A stretch of 64,000 nucleotides of DNA from Apostichopus japonicus (GCF_037975245.1 NC_092576.1:2907501-2971500); one strand, 5' to 3'. Positions 25,216 to 41,179 are shown, numbered from the stretch's first letter. Numbers and translations are program-made. The notes: generated by a model from the sequence alone, not told the origin.

Positions 25216-28200
25216 ATTGAGAACCATGGTTCTCATTTGTCAGTTGAGTGAGTTGAGTTTATCAGGAATTTCGTGTGACAATTTTCCTGTTACACTTTTG
25301 ATCGTTATATGTGGAACCTTTGATGGTCTTCTAAGGTCCATGTGACTTTCTTGAACTATTACTCTAGGTAAAAGTTGATGTTTGCCTTTAGAAGCAGGAA
25401 TCATCACGGAAGACATTTAATTGCATTGTTATATCATTGGTAGACATTTCGCACTTAGAAGTGGAAGAAGATTCAGCCAGTATGTTTAACTATATTTGTG
25501 TAGGACTGGTGATAAAAAGAAATGACAAAGAGCAAATGATTATTTATCATTTATTTCTGTCAATAATATGACCCAAGAGAAGGACCCTTAGAAGGAAACT
25601 TAGAAGGGGTGAGGGGGGGGGGGGGAAGCAAAATATGCATACATTCTCTTCTGTTGGGATGTGGACGTTGTCGACAACCAATTTGTTTTACCTTTTCTTC
25701 TTTGTTCTAACTGGTAAAGAGGATAAGAATTTGGCTAGTATGTTTGGTCCTCTTTCAGCACAGGGTCGTAATTTATATGCAATACACTATGGGAAACAGA
25801 AGAAAAAAAATAAGTATTTACCTATAGAGTCATTTAAATTTGTTTCATATATTTTATAATTCAGAAAAGTTGCACTACTCTTTTAAATGTTGCATGCATC
25901 TAATTAACTCTGTGGATGTTGGAAGAGCGTGATTCCTTTGAGCCAGTGCGCAGGCGCTGGCAAAAAAAAATTCATATTGTACTGATAACAGGAAAGATGG
26001 GATATCTAAATACACAAAACCCTAACTAGTTCATGAATATTCAAACAAATTAGCATACAGCCGTTCATCCAGATATATCTTAATTATCAAACCATATCTG
26101 GCTGGAATGATTTTTTTTTTTCTTTCAGAAAGAGGAGACAGGAATGTCTTCAGTTTCGCGAAATAAAAGCCATTAAACGAAGTGATGAATATTGGTATGT
26201 TTTTTAAACGGTAGATGAAAACGAGCAAAGTTTATAATTTGACAGTTTTGATGCCCATCTTACTTCTGGTCGTTATTGCTGAGAAAAAGACAAGGCACTG
26301 AATGAAAGATGTGTCCATTTTCGATAATTCGTAATAAAACATGACATGAATTGGTGCCCACTGTGTTTTGAATGTACCCACAACATCTCATCTCTCTTCA
26401 GACAATGTCTCTTTGCAGATTTATTTTTTGGGGTCATAATTTGTAATAAGTTATTTGTGCCTGTATCTATGGCGCGCCAAGGTAGACATTGATCATTCAG
26501 AAGTATCGATCGGAATTTATAATTTTGTGTGTTACGCAACCTGGGAAACCGGTCGAATATTCCCCTTGATTGGACATTTTTTCTTTGTCTCGGCGATCCC
26601 AAGAATTGTGTTCGAAGTAGTATTTCATATAGTTGATTTCGGCCACTTCAGTATTCGTTTACAGTATAAATTTCCCTACAATACCCAGGCTATGTGGCAT
26701 TAACTGTTCTTTAAAGATAAATTTACCCAATTCAGCAAACGTCTGTTATGTCGTTTCCATAAAAAAAAATTTAAAAAAATGATAAAAAAAAACACACAAA
26801 AACTAAGATTAATTTCAATCTCATTACTCATCTTTAAAAAGTATCGTTATATATATTCTGATTTATGACATGAAAGAAAAAAATGTTTTATGATATTTAT
26901 CTTGCTTTTTTATTCCTTTTCTTTTCTTTTTAAATCTTACTTAACTTCCTTTCATACTAAGAACCATAAAAATATTTACCAAAAAAATAAAATAAAAAAA
27001 AATAGTAAAAAAAATTAAATAAGCACATAGAAGATTAAATGCAATGTATGGTATTCTGACTACTTCAACTGTTTAACTTTGGTTATTTTGTCGTCAAAAA
27101 TTTTCGACAAATTAATTTACAAATTAAACTGTAGACAAAAGTTTAATAAAAAAAAAAATGTATAAATTTCGTTAGAGACTTTCCTTTTTGTGGTTTAATT
27201 TATTAAATTTTACTTCACAATTAAAGTATTCGAATATTATTTTTTTTTTCAGTAGTACTAGAAAATGTTTATTTTAGTCTTATTTTTCGGTCATTTTACC
27301 ATTGGAATATGTTGTAGCGTTGTGCCTTCAAGAATCCCTCGGTGAACTTAATTACATTGTGCTTTACTTCATTAAAAGACAATAAACAACTTTTCAAAAG
27401 AAGTTCTTGTTGTTTTGTTTCTTTTTTTCTCCAATTCTTCGTGATTAGGAAAAACAATTCAGTTTGTTGACTTAATCCCTCGGAAAGAAACTGCATAGAA
27501 AAGGCTGCATCTTGGGTCGATGTTATCATTTGACGTGAACATATTTCAGAAATCCAGATCCATCGATACTTCACGGGGATTTGGCAAACATTCAATTTCA
27601 ACCTGACCCTTAACCGTTAACATTCTTGGACTGTAAATGTTAGCTGTATTGTGCAAGGACTTTGAAGGACTTCACATGACATGAACAGAAGAGGGGGTGG
27701 GGGAGGGGAGGCGAGGAACCAGGGGAACTCATTTTTTTCCACATTTCAACGACATTCAATATCATACGCCCTTGCCAAGTTTGAAATACATTGTAAACAT
27801 GTTATATGAGCCCAAACATTTAATTGCTATTTAAAACGAGTTTTGTGTTGCACTAGAGGAAATTTATCTACCAATCTGCTTGCAATTTAAGCATGGTATA
27901 GAAACGAATTCTCGGCCGCCACGAGTGTGTTTTAATAGTCAACCGCATATCAAAATTGATTTTTTTTTATTGATTTTTTTATTTTTTTACCTAAAGCCAT
28001 CCTTAAATGTTTAGATGTGTTATTTATGGTAAGACAAATTCATTGTGTTCAATGGTTGGTAGTGAAATAAGCAGCACATTTATGATACCAACATACGCTA
28101 TATCTATAATATATGTAACAGCAACTTCATCTCTCGCAATTTTTCCTATAGCTTACGCATTATTCTGTGTTCACAATCATTATTCCACGTATGAATTACT

Positions 28201-29409
28201 AAGAGACCACACATGTTGATATCTCATCTGCTCTGTATGCCGGGCTGATCAAAGTACATGAACATTGAACCCAGCTTCCTCGAAGACGTTATATTCAATT
28301 ATCAAGCTACGGCGTATTTGATCGTACAATTATCGTTGATCGATGGTATATACTCCGTTATTGTTAATAACTAACTCTTGATACAAATTAATATAAACGC
28401 GCAAGCATTTTGACTAATATACAACTTGTTCAACCGTCTGTTCATTATGCATGTTGTGAGGTGGGCTTAGTCTGTCTGCATCATTTCAGTAACATACTTA
28501 TGACTAAGACAGCTATATATACTTCATACCGTCTTGTTTTAACAGACATTTTTAAAGTATTCCTTGAATTTAAAGCTCATACAAAGACATGAGACGGTTG
28601 GGAAATGTTTATTTTGGTATGACTGGTATATGGAGTCTCGACCGTGAGATTGATTGATTGATTGAGGAAACGGAAAGAAGTTTGAATGGTTTATGACTGC
28701 TGAACACACTTTCCATGACAATAATTTAAAGTGCTGGTTTCGTCGGACGAGAACCACGGCAAACGGTCACAACTTCGCGCCGTCCTATACCGCAGTGGAA
28801 GATGCAGTTCGTTAAACCGATGACACATATCTAGGACAGGGTGTTTAAAAGTCAACTATGGTACAACTATGGTATATGTTAGAGGAGGATCTATATTTGG
28901 TAACAGTAACATTTCGATATATAACCATATAACTACAAAATGATTAGAGTTTTCAGTAGGCCCTAAATCATTAACGCCTACTGGAAGATTTGTGCAGTTC
29001 AAGTCACGATATAACATGATATAAAAACGAGTATGAGGATTTGAGTTAACCTCTACCATTAAATAGGGCAGAGACTAAACAAAAACCATCCCATTTTACT
29101 TTGACATTCTTACCAATTTTCTATACTCTCTCCGTATATATACTATTAACAGCGTATCAACTTCTTCTTCCTTGTTATGTTTAGCTTACTTTACTTACTT
29201 TAGTCTTTTTTAATGTAGTATTCATGATTATAGTAATTCAAAACAGAATTCTGCTTCTATAATTTCAGAGTGAATCAAATCGAAATGTCTTTGTAAATGG
29301 ACATTATTTCAGCGGGAATCTAACTGGATCGTCACAAGAACCATTGGCACATTACTTTCAGTTATATGATCGATGTCACTTTAATTGAACCAAGAAAATA
29401 CATTCATAG
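25216..29409. other. Intergenic region upstream of the CD225-like gene
   Basis: Very AT-rich (notably 26750-27290) with a 13-base G run at 25613-25625. I recognise no gene. Open frames at 26273-26602 (minus), 26455-26703 and 28007-28219 lack motifs and splice support. A good acceptor-like sequence (CTATAATTTCAG at 29257-29268) could start a 5' UTR exon of the next gene. Confidence 0.45.
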
Positions 29410-32314
<2,905 letters not shown>

Positions 32315-32902
32315 GAATATATATATATATATTGTTATGATGCAGCATGTTACTTTAAAGCTTAACTACGCTAATTGATGTTATGCAATTCCTAAATGGT
32401 GTATTATTATGCTAATTTGTAAACGTAGAGCACAATCAGTGCAGTTCTAAGCTACGGTCGAGTAACCTCACCGAATGTCATATAAATTAGTTTTCAAGGA
32501 GTGGCTCGGCCTCTTCTCCCAGTGGCACCAACCTGTACGTCACGACACGTATCACAACTATGTCTGCATAGCCCTTACAAAACCTACCTTTTCCGTTCCG
32601 GCCTTTTTTCGCCATGCCAACCACGCTGTGTGTGACTTACTCTTAACTCTCTTTTGGATACCATTCTTCTGAACTTATTATTTACCTTACCTGGTCCTGT
32701 TCTCTATACCGGAGCTGTTATTTATACGAAAAGCACCTTCCGGAAGCTTCCAGACACACCCGCACTACGGTTACAGACTACCCTGGGATTTGACACCCCG
32801 ACGGAGAGACCAGCGGTAGCCGAGGTACCTTGCGTGCGCGCTAAGTTAACTTTAAGTATTAAGGTATGTAATGTATTTATGCTAAGTTATATATTTTTGT
32901 TA
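32315..32902. other. Sequence between CD225-like exon 3 and the Harbinger element
   Basis: A short (AT)n at about 32318-32332 and otherwise non-repetitive sequence. It is intron if the downstream exon is used, and 3' UTR plus intergenic if not. An open frame runs into the element but shows no motif. Confidence 0.4.
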
Positions 32903-34132
32903 AAGCCCAGTCACATATCACTGGATTGCGATAACGGAGAGGGAACGAAGACAAAAAATGGCACTCCGTTGATGTACGTTAGTATCCGTTTAGTATGCGG
33001 TTCTCCTCCGTCCGTCTACGTTTCATTACCGGAAGGGTCCGGTTTGTCCGGTGTCGATTTTGAACATGCATAAAACTTGGAACGGAAAAAATGTCTCCGT
33101 TATTTATTCGTTACTAATCCGTTAAGCTTCCGTTTTATCAGTTTCTCATGCGTTTTGTTCGTTCTGTATGCGTTTGGCATACTGTATTTCTCCGTTCGTC
33201 TCTGGTTATTGCTATTGCTCACCGGAGAGTCATTAACGGACAAAGAACGGATGAAACGTAGAAGTACAGTACCAATACCGTATATTCGACGCTAACGTAG
33301 AAATAACGGAAGTGCAAAGGAATAGAACTGACAATAAACGGATAGGTAACGGACGTTACACGGAAGAAACGGAAGAACTCAGGCCAGGAAAGTATAACAG
33401 ACGGACATAGAACGGAGATGCAGCGTCACCTCCACCTTGTCCACTCCAAGCGTCCCATGCCTCATTCTGCTCCTATAACCTCTACCGTCAACACCTACAA
33501 CATGGACCCTTCAGAAAGATTCAAGCTTCAGAACACACTGTCAGCTTTAAAAGCACAGATGCTTATCATTGAAGCCAACATCAAGCTTAAGACCAATGAA
33601 TAAGTCAAGAAGAGAAGGAAGAGACGCGTGCTCGGCGTAAATGCTGGTCTAGGGCCTTGCTAGGTTCACAGAGAAGACGGCAGTTTAATCTTTATGACCA
33701 ACTAATGCAGGAGCTGCGAATGGAAGACCAAAATCTTTCATCAACTTCATGAGGATGCCCCCTGATTTTGAGGCACTCCGGAGGCCCAGGTTTTAGACCG
33801 TTTCTTCTCCGCTGCTAGTCCGGTATGTCTGTAGGCTTTTCCGGTACTCCTACGTTTTGTATGTTCTTTATCCGTTAATTGTCCGTTGTAAATTCGTTAC
33901 TATCCGTTGGTGTTCGTTAGTTCGTTCGTTGTTATTCCGTTGTTCATCCGGTGTTCGTCCGTTGCTGTCCGTCCCTCGTACGTTTGTAATCCGTTTTCAC
34001 CGTTGAACGTCCGGTACGTTGCAACCCCCAGATGCATGCGCGACAACTTTTACCAACGGAAATAACCGGATGACTGTTTTTCGCGCGTACTCTTGTCCGT
34101 TCGTGCAATCCGGTGAGATGTGACTGGGCCTT
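32903..34132. mobile_element. PIF/Harbinger-derived non-autonomous element
   Basis: The ends are imperfect inverted repeats of about 40 bp: GCCCAGTCACATATCACTGG at the left and, as the complement, GCCCAGTCACATCTCACCGG at the right. GGATTGC and AACGGA follow in both. The flanking A/T-rich triplets allow a 3-bp target duplication, but I cannot fix it. The subterminal regions are crowded with the words CCGTT and AACGG. The core holds a degraded N-terminal transposase segment (see separate entry), and most of the transposase is missing. Confidence 0.85.
33418..33808 (+). pseudogene. Broken N-terminal Harbinger transposase remnant
   Basis: A 61-codon open frame (33418-33603) precedes a stop. In another frame, from about 33609, the translation reads ARRKCWSRALLGSQRRRQFN and continues with LYDQLMQELRMEDQ. 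A further frame change gives SFINFMRMPPDFEALRRPRF and a stop. Arg-rich, Trp-containing start, M-Q-E-L-R and the F-M-R-M-P-P block are typical of the beginning of PIF/Harbinger transposases. The catalytic DDE region is absent. Confidence 0.75.
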
Positions 34133-34228
34133 TACCAAGAAACACGCATTAGATTCTTTTAAAACAAAACCTATCTAACCTACTTTATTGTGTTCGTTTC
34201 CCAAACCATGATATCTGGACTTCGTAAC

Positions 34229-34797
<569 letters not shown>

Positions 34798-35611
34798 AAT
34801 ATATTGAAAATATATATTCATATATATATATATATATAAATTCATATTCTATAGTTGGCAACAAATGCCCTTACCATAGAAAAACACATTGGTAGCCTAC
34901 ACTCTATATGCACGGATGTTTATGCCGCAGTGTTATAATATCTGATCATGCCTTATACTGTCAAGATCAGCTATATTGGGCAATTTGGGCCATCGAACAG
35001 GGTAAGCAACAGCAACATGGCGATACCAAATTTAACCATGCATGGATATGCTTTCACGGCCCGATATGTTTTTCACGGTTCTGTACACCGGTTTTTTCCC
35101 TCCGACCCCCCCTACTCCCCACACCCAAACACCATCTGTTCTAAGCGGTGTGAAATTTCTGCCAGCTTGTGCACGCCACATATATTTTTTGGGAATTGAC
35201 TGACCCTTTACTGATAATCTAGATTACCAATAACCTACACCATGTCCGACCGAGTGAGCGCTTGACCCATCCAACCCCCCTCCCCCCCCCCCCGATGTCC
35301 TCGTGTTCTATGATACTGGGTTTTTTAAGGAGGTTTTATTTTTCTGCTATAGCTTGCACACTCCACAATTATTTGTAGGCGATGACGGTCACGAATTCAC
35401 AGTCTTACTATGACTCAGAATTGGAACGCGAAAACTGATTCACGACAATTCTTTCATATACAGAGACTCGTCAAGCTGGACCATTTTTTTTGGGGAGGGG
35501 GGGGGGCATACTCCTATTAGAGTCTATATCAAGCCGCCCGGATGTTCTCCTTCATGAAAAGTGACAAAATGCAGTAGGAGAACATCCTTTTTGATTATCA
35601 AACAGGATCTG
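34798..35611. other. Intergenic sequence with C and G runs
   Basis: No gene recognised. Contains a 12-base C run (35282-35293) and a 10-base G run (35497-35506). Short (AT)n remnants are at 34806-34838. Confidence 0.45.
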
Positions 35612-35975
35612 GTCTATTGAGGCTTGCATATCGAAGAGCGCAAACGGAAGTAAATGTCCAAAAATTGTGTCAAATTGAGGCATTTTTAGACCCCAAGTTT
35701 AAGCCTCCCAGGAGCAGCGTACGAAAATTGTTTACTACTGAGTGAAAAGGGTTGTTTACAAGTGACGAAAACTTCCGGCTCGGATAGCAAAAAATCTTCA
35801 CGGTCATGATACGGAAAATTGATAGTGCTATGAAAGGCCAATTTGTCAGCTATCCAGTGATGGGTAGCGTATAGCTAGTGAGAACTTCTATCTAGACTTA
35901 GAGACCACATTACGTTTGTGATTTAGTGTGTGTAAGTCAATGGGGCTTTTAATAGGCGTATGCTACCTTCGTACA
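35612..35975. repeat. Dispersed repeat D, copy 2
   Basis: Same family and orientation as 12803-13165. Shared order: the CTCCCAGGA(A/G)CAGCG word, AAAATTGTTT, GACGAAAACTTC, CACGGTCATGATACGGAAAA, GTCAGCTATCCAG, GATTTAGTGTG, GTAAGTCAATG. Differences are scattered substitutions and small indels. Confidence 0.8.
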
Positions 35976-36787
35976 ACCCGTTATCAAGCAATCGATATTC
36001 TGCCTGTTTCTCTACATCGATTCTGTAAGTCCCCTATTAATATATAAACTCCTTCTAAACCAAAATAAGAAAAGAAGGGAGAAGCGTTTATCGATTATCT
36101 CGTCCCTATACAGTTTAGGGTCCCTGACAAAGAGTCACGGCATATGTATACCACGTAGTACTTTGTACGTAGTACTTCAAACAGATAACAGTAGTTTTAC
36201 TATTGTCATATAGTTATAGCTTACTGAGTCACGATTTCAAATTGGTCGGTAACTCAAAGCTGGATCTTTTCACCTCAATCAGGAATTCGGATTTGAAATC
36301 TGTGAACAATATTGCACTAATTATCTTCCCTTAAAACGACTGGGAAAAGAAGTTTAGATACTGTGTATTATCTGTTATTAAAGCAGGTTTCTGATTGGCT
36401 CACCTAAATACGCGTCTGTTCATTACTCTTTAATTTCAGGAAAAAAGAAAGACAGAAATCGAATGGATTAACACATTAATTAATTAATTAACGGATGGTC
36501 TGATCTCTGTTAATTGTCTATTTTGAGTCTGGTTAATTGCTATGCAAGACATGTTAGTTTGTCGGTGTTGCAATTTATCAATTTAGATTTATCAGGTAAA
36601 ATACCATATGATATAGGAAATATCGTTTAATGGACTCACAATTTTAATTATTCAAAAATAGGATCAAAGATGGACATAAGCTTCACTCTAACTCCTAAGA
36701 CCTAAATCGAGTGATCGGAATTGAATATTTTAAATAAAACCGTCGTATTTCGCTTCAGTTTATGATTTATGAGATAGCATTGAGAAG
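35976..36787. other. Upstream region of the six-cysteine membrane protein gene
   Basis: AT-rich and non-coding, presumably including the promoter and 5' UTR. No clear TATA box or other motif stands out; a TTAATTAATTAATTAA run lies near 36475-36490. Confidence 0.4.
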
Positions 36788-39700
36788 ATGACGACAAGTG
36801 AATTAAAACATTGTTTAATGAGGAGAAACAAAGGAACCAGGAGGAACAGTACGTTTACATGGAAGCTACTCATTTATGTTGCATTACTGTTATACTCAAG
36901 AGAAGGTAAGGGTTTTAAGCTCATGCAAGCTTGACTTTATACTATGATACACTATTTATCTTTTAATGTAACGTGTTTTTTTTAGTTTAATATTACTTTT
37001 TTGTTCTTATTTGTAAAGCCATAACATTTGCTATTTAAAACATCGCATGGTTTGTGAGATGGTTGCTATACTACTCATGCATACATGTACTATAGCTGCA
37101 TATAGCTCGATAGAGTCTTTATTCTCACTTTGCTTTAAATACATTAACACGAAGGCACCCGCCGGTGCCTTGCGATCATAAGGTCCCCGGTTCGAATCAC
37201 TCCAAGATTAGTGTATGTCTTCCAGTTACAGAGTTGTTGACAATTGACAATTCATAATCATGAACGTTAAATATGAATCTAAGAGACTGACTTCGGTCAG
37301 CTTGCGGCTTTGATAAGCCAATGAGGCTTCTTCACGAGTTCCTGCTTGCAGGAGGATCTAAAATACATACATACATACATACATACATACATACATACAT
37401 ACATACATACAATGCAGTATACAATACATACAATATATACATACACACATACATACATGGTTAATTAATTATCCACCACAAAAGAAGTAAACATCTCGGC
37501 ATCATTGATTTGTCTGCGTACAACGCGTATGTATTTGAATAAGTAACTTACATTGGCCTACTCAAAATGTGCATATACAATACGGGGTTTGTATAGATGA
37601 GACTTACCAGTCTCATCACTAGCCCTGTGCTGCTAATCCCCCTCCCCCTCCGTGGAAGGGGATGGGTCGGGTGACAAGTATATAAGTAAAGTACCCTCCC
37701 ATCTGCTGAAGACGGCCGTAAGACGACGAAGTGACTGGAAGTTGATATTGAACGTGCAAACCAAATGAGCAACATGCAATCTTTAAGTTCGACTGGGAGA
37801 TGGCTTTATTTATTTTCTTTTGTCTTAAATACTGTTCAAAAACAGTTCTTAAAATTTCTCTCCCGGTTACACAAACGGAACTTGAGTGAAATCTTTATCC
37901 TCACTGGTGAACGTTTCAGAGAGGCGGTTGCAGGTTATTGGTTATAAAATATTACAAATTATGAGCCTCCGCCTGGTGACAGTAAAATGGGGGTGAGGTG
38001 GGGGAAGGTGGGGGAAGGTGGGGGTGGGGTGGGGGTGGGGGGGGGGGGAGCAGATCTACTATATACGTTTGACACAACCTGTAAAAAAAAAAAAAACTTG
38101 CATGCTGTACCTGCTATCATGTTGATTTCTGGGTAACGTTTGTATTTTTTTTTTTTTCAAATTTTGTGATAGCATTTGTGAGAAGGTTTTCAGAGCACAT
38201 TTTCCCACTTGAAACATATATAGGCAGACGTATTGGTCCGCCATTCAAGAAACGACTGCATAGTTGGTAAGGTAGGTGTTGATTTAGTTATTATTTTCCT
38301 GTTTTGTCTACAGTATCTGGTACAAACTGTGCGGTAGATCCAATCTTACCTGAAACAGAACCTGGTAACAGCTACCAGTGTCCTGACCAGCTCCCAGATG
38401 GAACCCCGAATGATTACAATAACTGTTGCTGGAACGATAGACCAGATTCAGAGGGAAACTACCACTCATGCTGCCAGAGTGACGAAGAAAAATCTTCTGC
38501 TAAGTAAGTTTATAGAGACAATCGTCAAACAAGTTAAAGGCATTGAAGACTCGCCCAAACCGCATGCGGCCATCTGAAAAAGTTAACTTTCTGTTGCTTG
38601 CAAGTGACGTTTTGTTCGTGTCGCTACAAAATCAGGACATTAATGAAACGTGATACCTTGTTATCTTTAGCTGGACCTGAGATGTCCATCGCTGTATCGT
38701 TTGTATACTGTGCTGTTGGTATTGACCGCAACTGTATACATGTACTGACTGTAGGCTACACTAAGTGTCTAATGATCGAAGGTATAGCACGCTGTGTGTG
38801 TATTTTTTGGGAACGATGGTGGTGTCTAACACTTCTGTTACACCTCATTCGAAACTAGGTCAGATTACCGGCATTAGACGTTTCTTTTTGCGCGAGTCTT
38901 CACACCCTTTAAAGCGGACAGTGTTACATTGATCCCAGCTGCTCTCATGCAACGTGGCTGCGTGCTCTATGTGTTTGTTTTTCTTTCCGTCGATTCGGTT
39001 AGTGAAAACATATCTGTCACAAATCGCTTCCGGGTTTTAATCTCTGTTCGTAGGTTATTTGCATAATGATACCAGACACCCGCCCCCTCCCTTCCAATGA
39101 TTGGTCGAAAAAAATGGAATATTCATCATCAATCTAGTGGGACGCGGGAGGAGGAGGGTGGTGGTGGTGTCCTTAAATTGCCGTTAGATGAGCAATATGC
39201 ATGGTTCACATTCCTAATGTTTTGCAATGATTGACATGACTGGTAATACGTTTGTTATGACTTGTATACCACACTGATGACCAGCCCATGACAGCATTGT
39301 CATGGAGCAGTGACGGCACCAAGAGTCACCCCACCCCCACCCACCGCCACCCCACGACCCGATACACACAAATCATCATTAATCTTATAGTAGCCTCCTG
39401 TACAACAACAATGAAGCCCTCTGCCCTATAATTTTGCCCGGGATGTGCCTTTCATAAAGGTGCATATTTGACTTTCCAAAATGTTTACACTCTTTCAAAC
39501 TGCTCGCTGACAATCCACTTGACGCACCCCCCCCCCCCCCGCACCCCCTCCACACCGTCTTCCCACTGTGAAAGTTCTTTAACTGCAACTATTACGGAGC
39601 ATTAACGACCCTTCACCTCTGTTGCTCAAGTGTACAATATTTTATAGGAAGTTTCACAGCATACAGGAATATCCTGTTAACCATTATGACATATTATATC

Positions 39701-40804
39701 GCGCAAGGCCATAATATAACATTTGAGTGCCCTCTGTTCTTCTTTGTCATTGTTAGAATGGGCAAGTTTTACTGGATATGTGGATACATCGGAGCCGGTA
39801 CATTGAGTGTGATGGTAGCAGTCTTTGTATACACGTACTGCAGGGAAGACACATTTCCTTGTTTGAAGCCAATAAGAAGAACAGTCGTCAAATATTTCAA
39901 TCAAGGCCTTGACGCACTTTGCCACTTCTCATTCTTACCTAAGTAAGTATATACCGTAACCAGGTAACCGACCGTGTATCCCAGCAACAATTGATTGTTT
40001 TGTTTATGACGTCATAGTGGCAATAAATGCCACTTCCCCTTCCCCCTTCTCCTCCTCAGATATAACCTGCTTCGATTGTGTTAGGGGTTAAATATTTCTT
40101 TTGGGTAAAGTTTGCAAACAATTTTTTTCTAGAGTTGTTGGAACAATTTTACGAACACAAGTCGGCATATCTGCAAAAATAATACTATTATTTAAGGTTT
40201 CCATTTTATTTGCTTTCAGTTTAGAAACTTTGAACGTTTTTTTTTTTACTTGAAGGATTTGTTTACGTAACCCCTGCGACAAATCGTACTACCCAGAATA
40301 TTGCTTTTCAGACAGATCACTGATTTCCTTGCGCCAGTATACGTTGACTTTTTCAGAGCTGGTAAAACGTCGGCTGTTTCGGGAAGGTCCCGGTCTCTGT
40401 ATGCATGTCAAATATTATCAAAGCCCCTAGTGTTCTAGGAAAACAAAAGAAAATATCAATAAAACATTTCAACTACCTTTAAATTTTAAAGATTGTTTTA
40501 ACGGAATTGTTTGTAAAGAGTCCATACCTCATTACTCTTATGCGAATTCTAAGCTTTTTGTTAATTCCTTGAATACATCTAGTACTTTAAGAGTAAGATA
40601 TTGGATATATCTTCGATATGTCTTCGATATTAAGTGCCTTTTATATCTTAAATGTTACAACGTTTGCCTTTATAACTCAGGAAATTTCGAAGAAATGGGA
40701 AAAAGAAGGACACACCAACCGAAACGAAGCAGAAGAATGTCAACTTTGCATACAACAACGATACATCGTCCATGCCAGTCCCAGAAGATCAGTTCTGGAT
40801 GTGA
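36788..40804 (+). CDS. Six-cysteine single-pass membrane protein, Shisa/STMC6-like architecture
   Basis: Exons 36788-36905, 38314-38503, 39757-39942 and 40681-40804 join in phase (1, 2, 2) to give 205 residues. A basic N terminus and hydrophobic stretch (WKLLIYVALLLYS, about 25-37) look like a signal peptide. The short ectodomain has exactly six cysteines, C45, C62, CC77-78 and CC92-93, in the order C-C-CC-CC with Pro/Asp/Asn-rich loops. One membrane helix (about 108-130, YWICGYIGAGTLSVMVAV) is followed by a basic cytosolic tail ending PVPEDQFWM. The double CC motifs, single helix and short tail resemble Shisa-like adaptor proteins (also CYYR1 and WBP1/VOPP1 types), but no signature names one family. 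The last exon is read in the frame fixed by splicing; the other two frames are also open but do not fit the phase. Function unknown. Confidence 0.72.
37150..37465 (+). mobile_element. tRNA-related SINE with (ATAC)n tail, type E copy 1
   Basis: In intron 1 of the six-cysteine gene. The 5' part has a tRNA-like segment with a B box (GGTTCGAATC at about 37189-37198) preceded by CCTTGCGATCATAAGG, an anticodon-arm-like hairpin. The body carries three hairpins: CTGACTTCGGTCAG (37287-37300), GGCTTTGATAAGCC (37306-37319) and CCTGCTTGCAGG (37341-37352). The tail is (ATAC)n from about 37366. Two further copies of the body and tail, without the tRNA head, are at 50439-50625 and 58914-59102 on the minus strand. 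Confidence 0.8.
37988..38048. repeat. G-rich tract with G-quadruplex potential
   Basis: About 60 bp of GGGGG runs separated by single or few bases (GGGTGAGGTGGGGGAAGGTG and onwards) ending in a 12-base G run. Four or more G runs on one strand make quadruplex folding of DNA or of the pre-mRNA plausible. It lies 265 bp upstream of exon 2 of the six-cysteine gene. Confidence 0.8.
38504..39756. other. Intron 2 of the six-cysteine gene
   Basis: Non-coding. Contains C-rich stretches (39327-39360) and a 14-base C run at 39527-39540. No element recognised. Confidence 0.45.
39943..40680. other. Intron 3 of the six-cysteine gene
   Basis: AT-rich intron with donor GTAAGTAT and acceptor TATAACTCAG. No element recognised. 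Confidence 0.45.
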
Positions 40805-41172
40805 TACGGAATAACTGACGGAAGCGAGAATTTCATTAATAATAATAACACAAAAATATTCCAAATATTCCAAAATTGATTATTTTTTCAGAGAAAGGAC
40901 ACATGATTGCATTATGTAACAAAAATAATGAATGAATGAATTAAATTATTTAAACGACTTAATATTGAGTAATTAAAATTAGTGTCTAATTACTTGCACC
41001 AACACACAAACTTACATTTTAAGAAATTGGCTCTTTGTTATTTTTTATGGATAGTATAATGATAGCACACTTGGAATTGTTTGATGTACCTAATTAATTA
41101 ATTATGTACCTATAGATATGTAAAAGGTGAAGCCGACTATAGGCGAACTGGTGAAAGAAGAAATATCAATCA

Positions 41173-41178
41173 AATAAA
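41173..41178 (+). terminator. Candidate poly(A) signal of the six-cysteine gene
   Basis: AATAAA about 370 bp after the stop codon in AT-rich sequence; the closest canonical hexamer I noted. Use is inferred. Confidence 0.35.
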
Positions 41179-41179
41179 A

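Noticed and set aside
26273-26703. Overlapping 109- and 82-codon open frames on opposite strands
   Set aside because: No recognisable domain, AT-rich context, no splice or promoter support.
37150-37205. tRNA gene
   Set aside because: Only the anticodon-arm-like and B-box part is recognisable and it is joined to a SINE body with an (ATAC)n tail.
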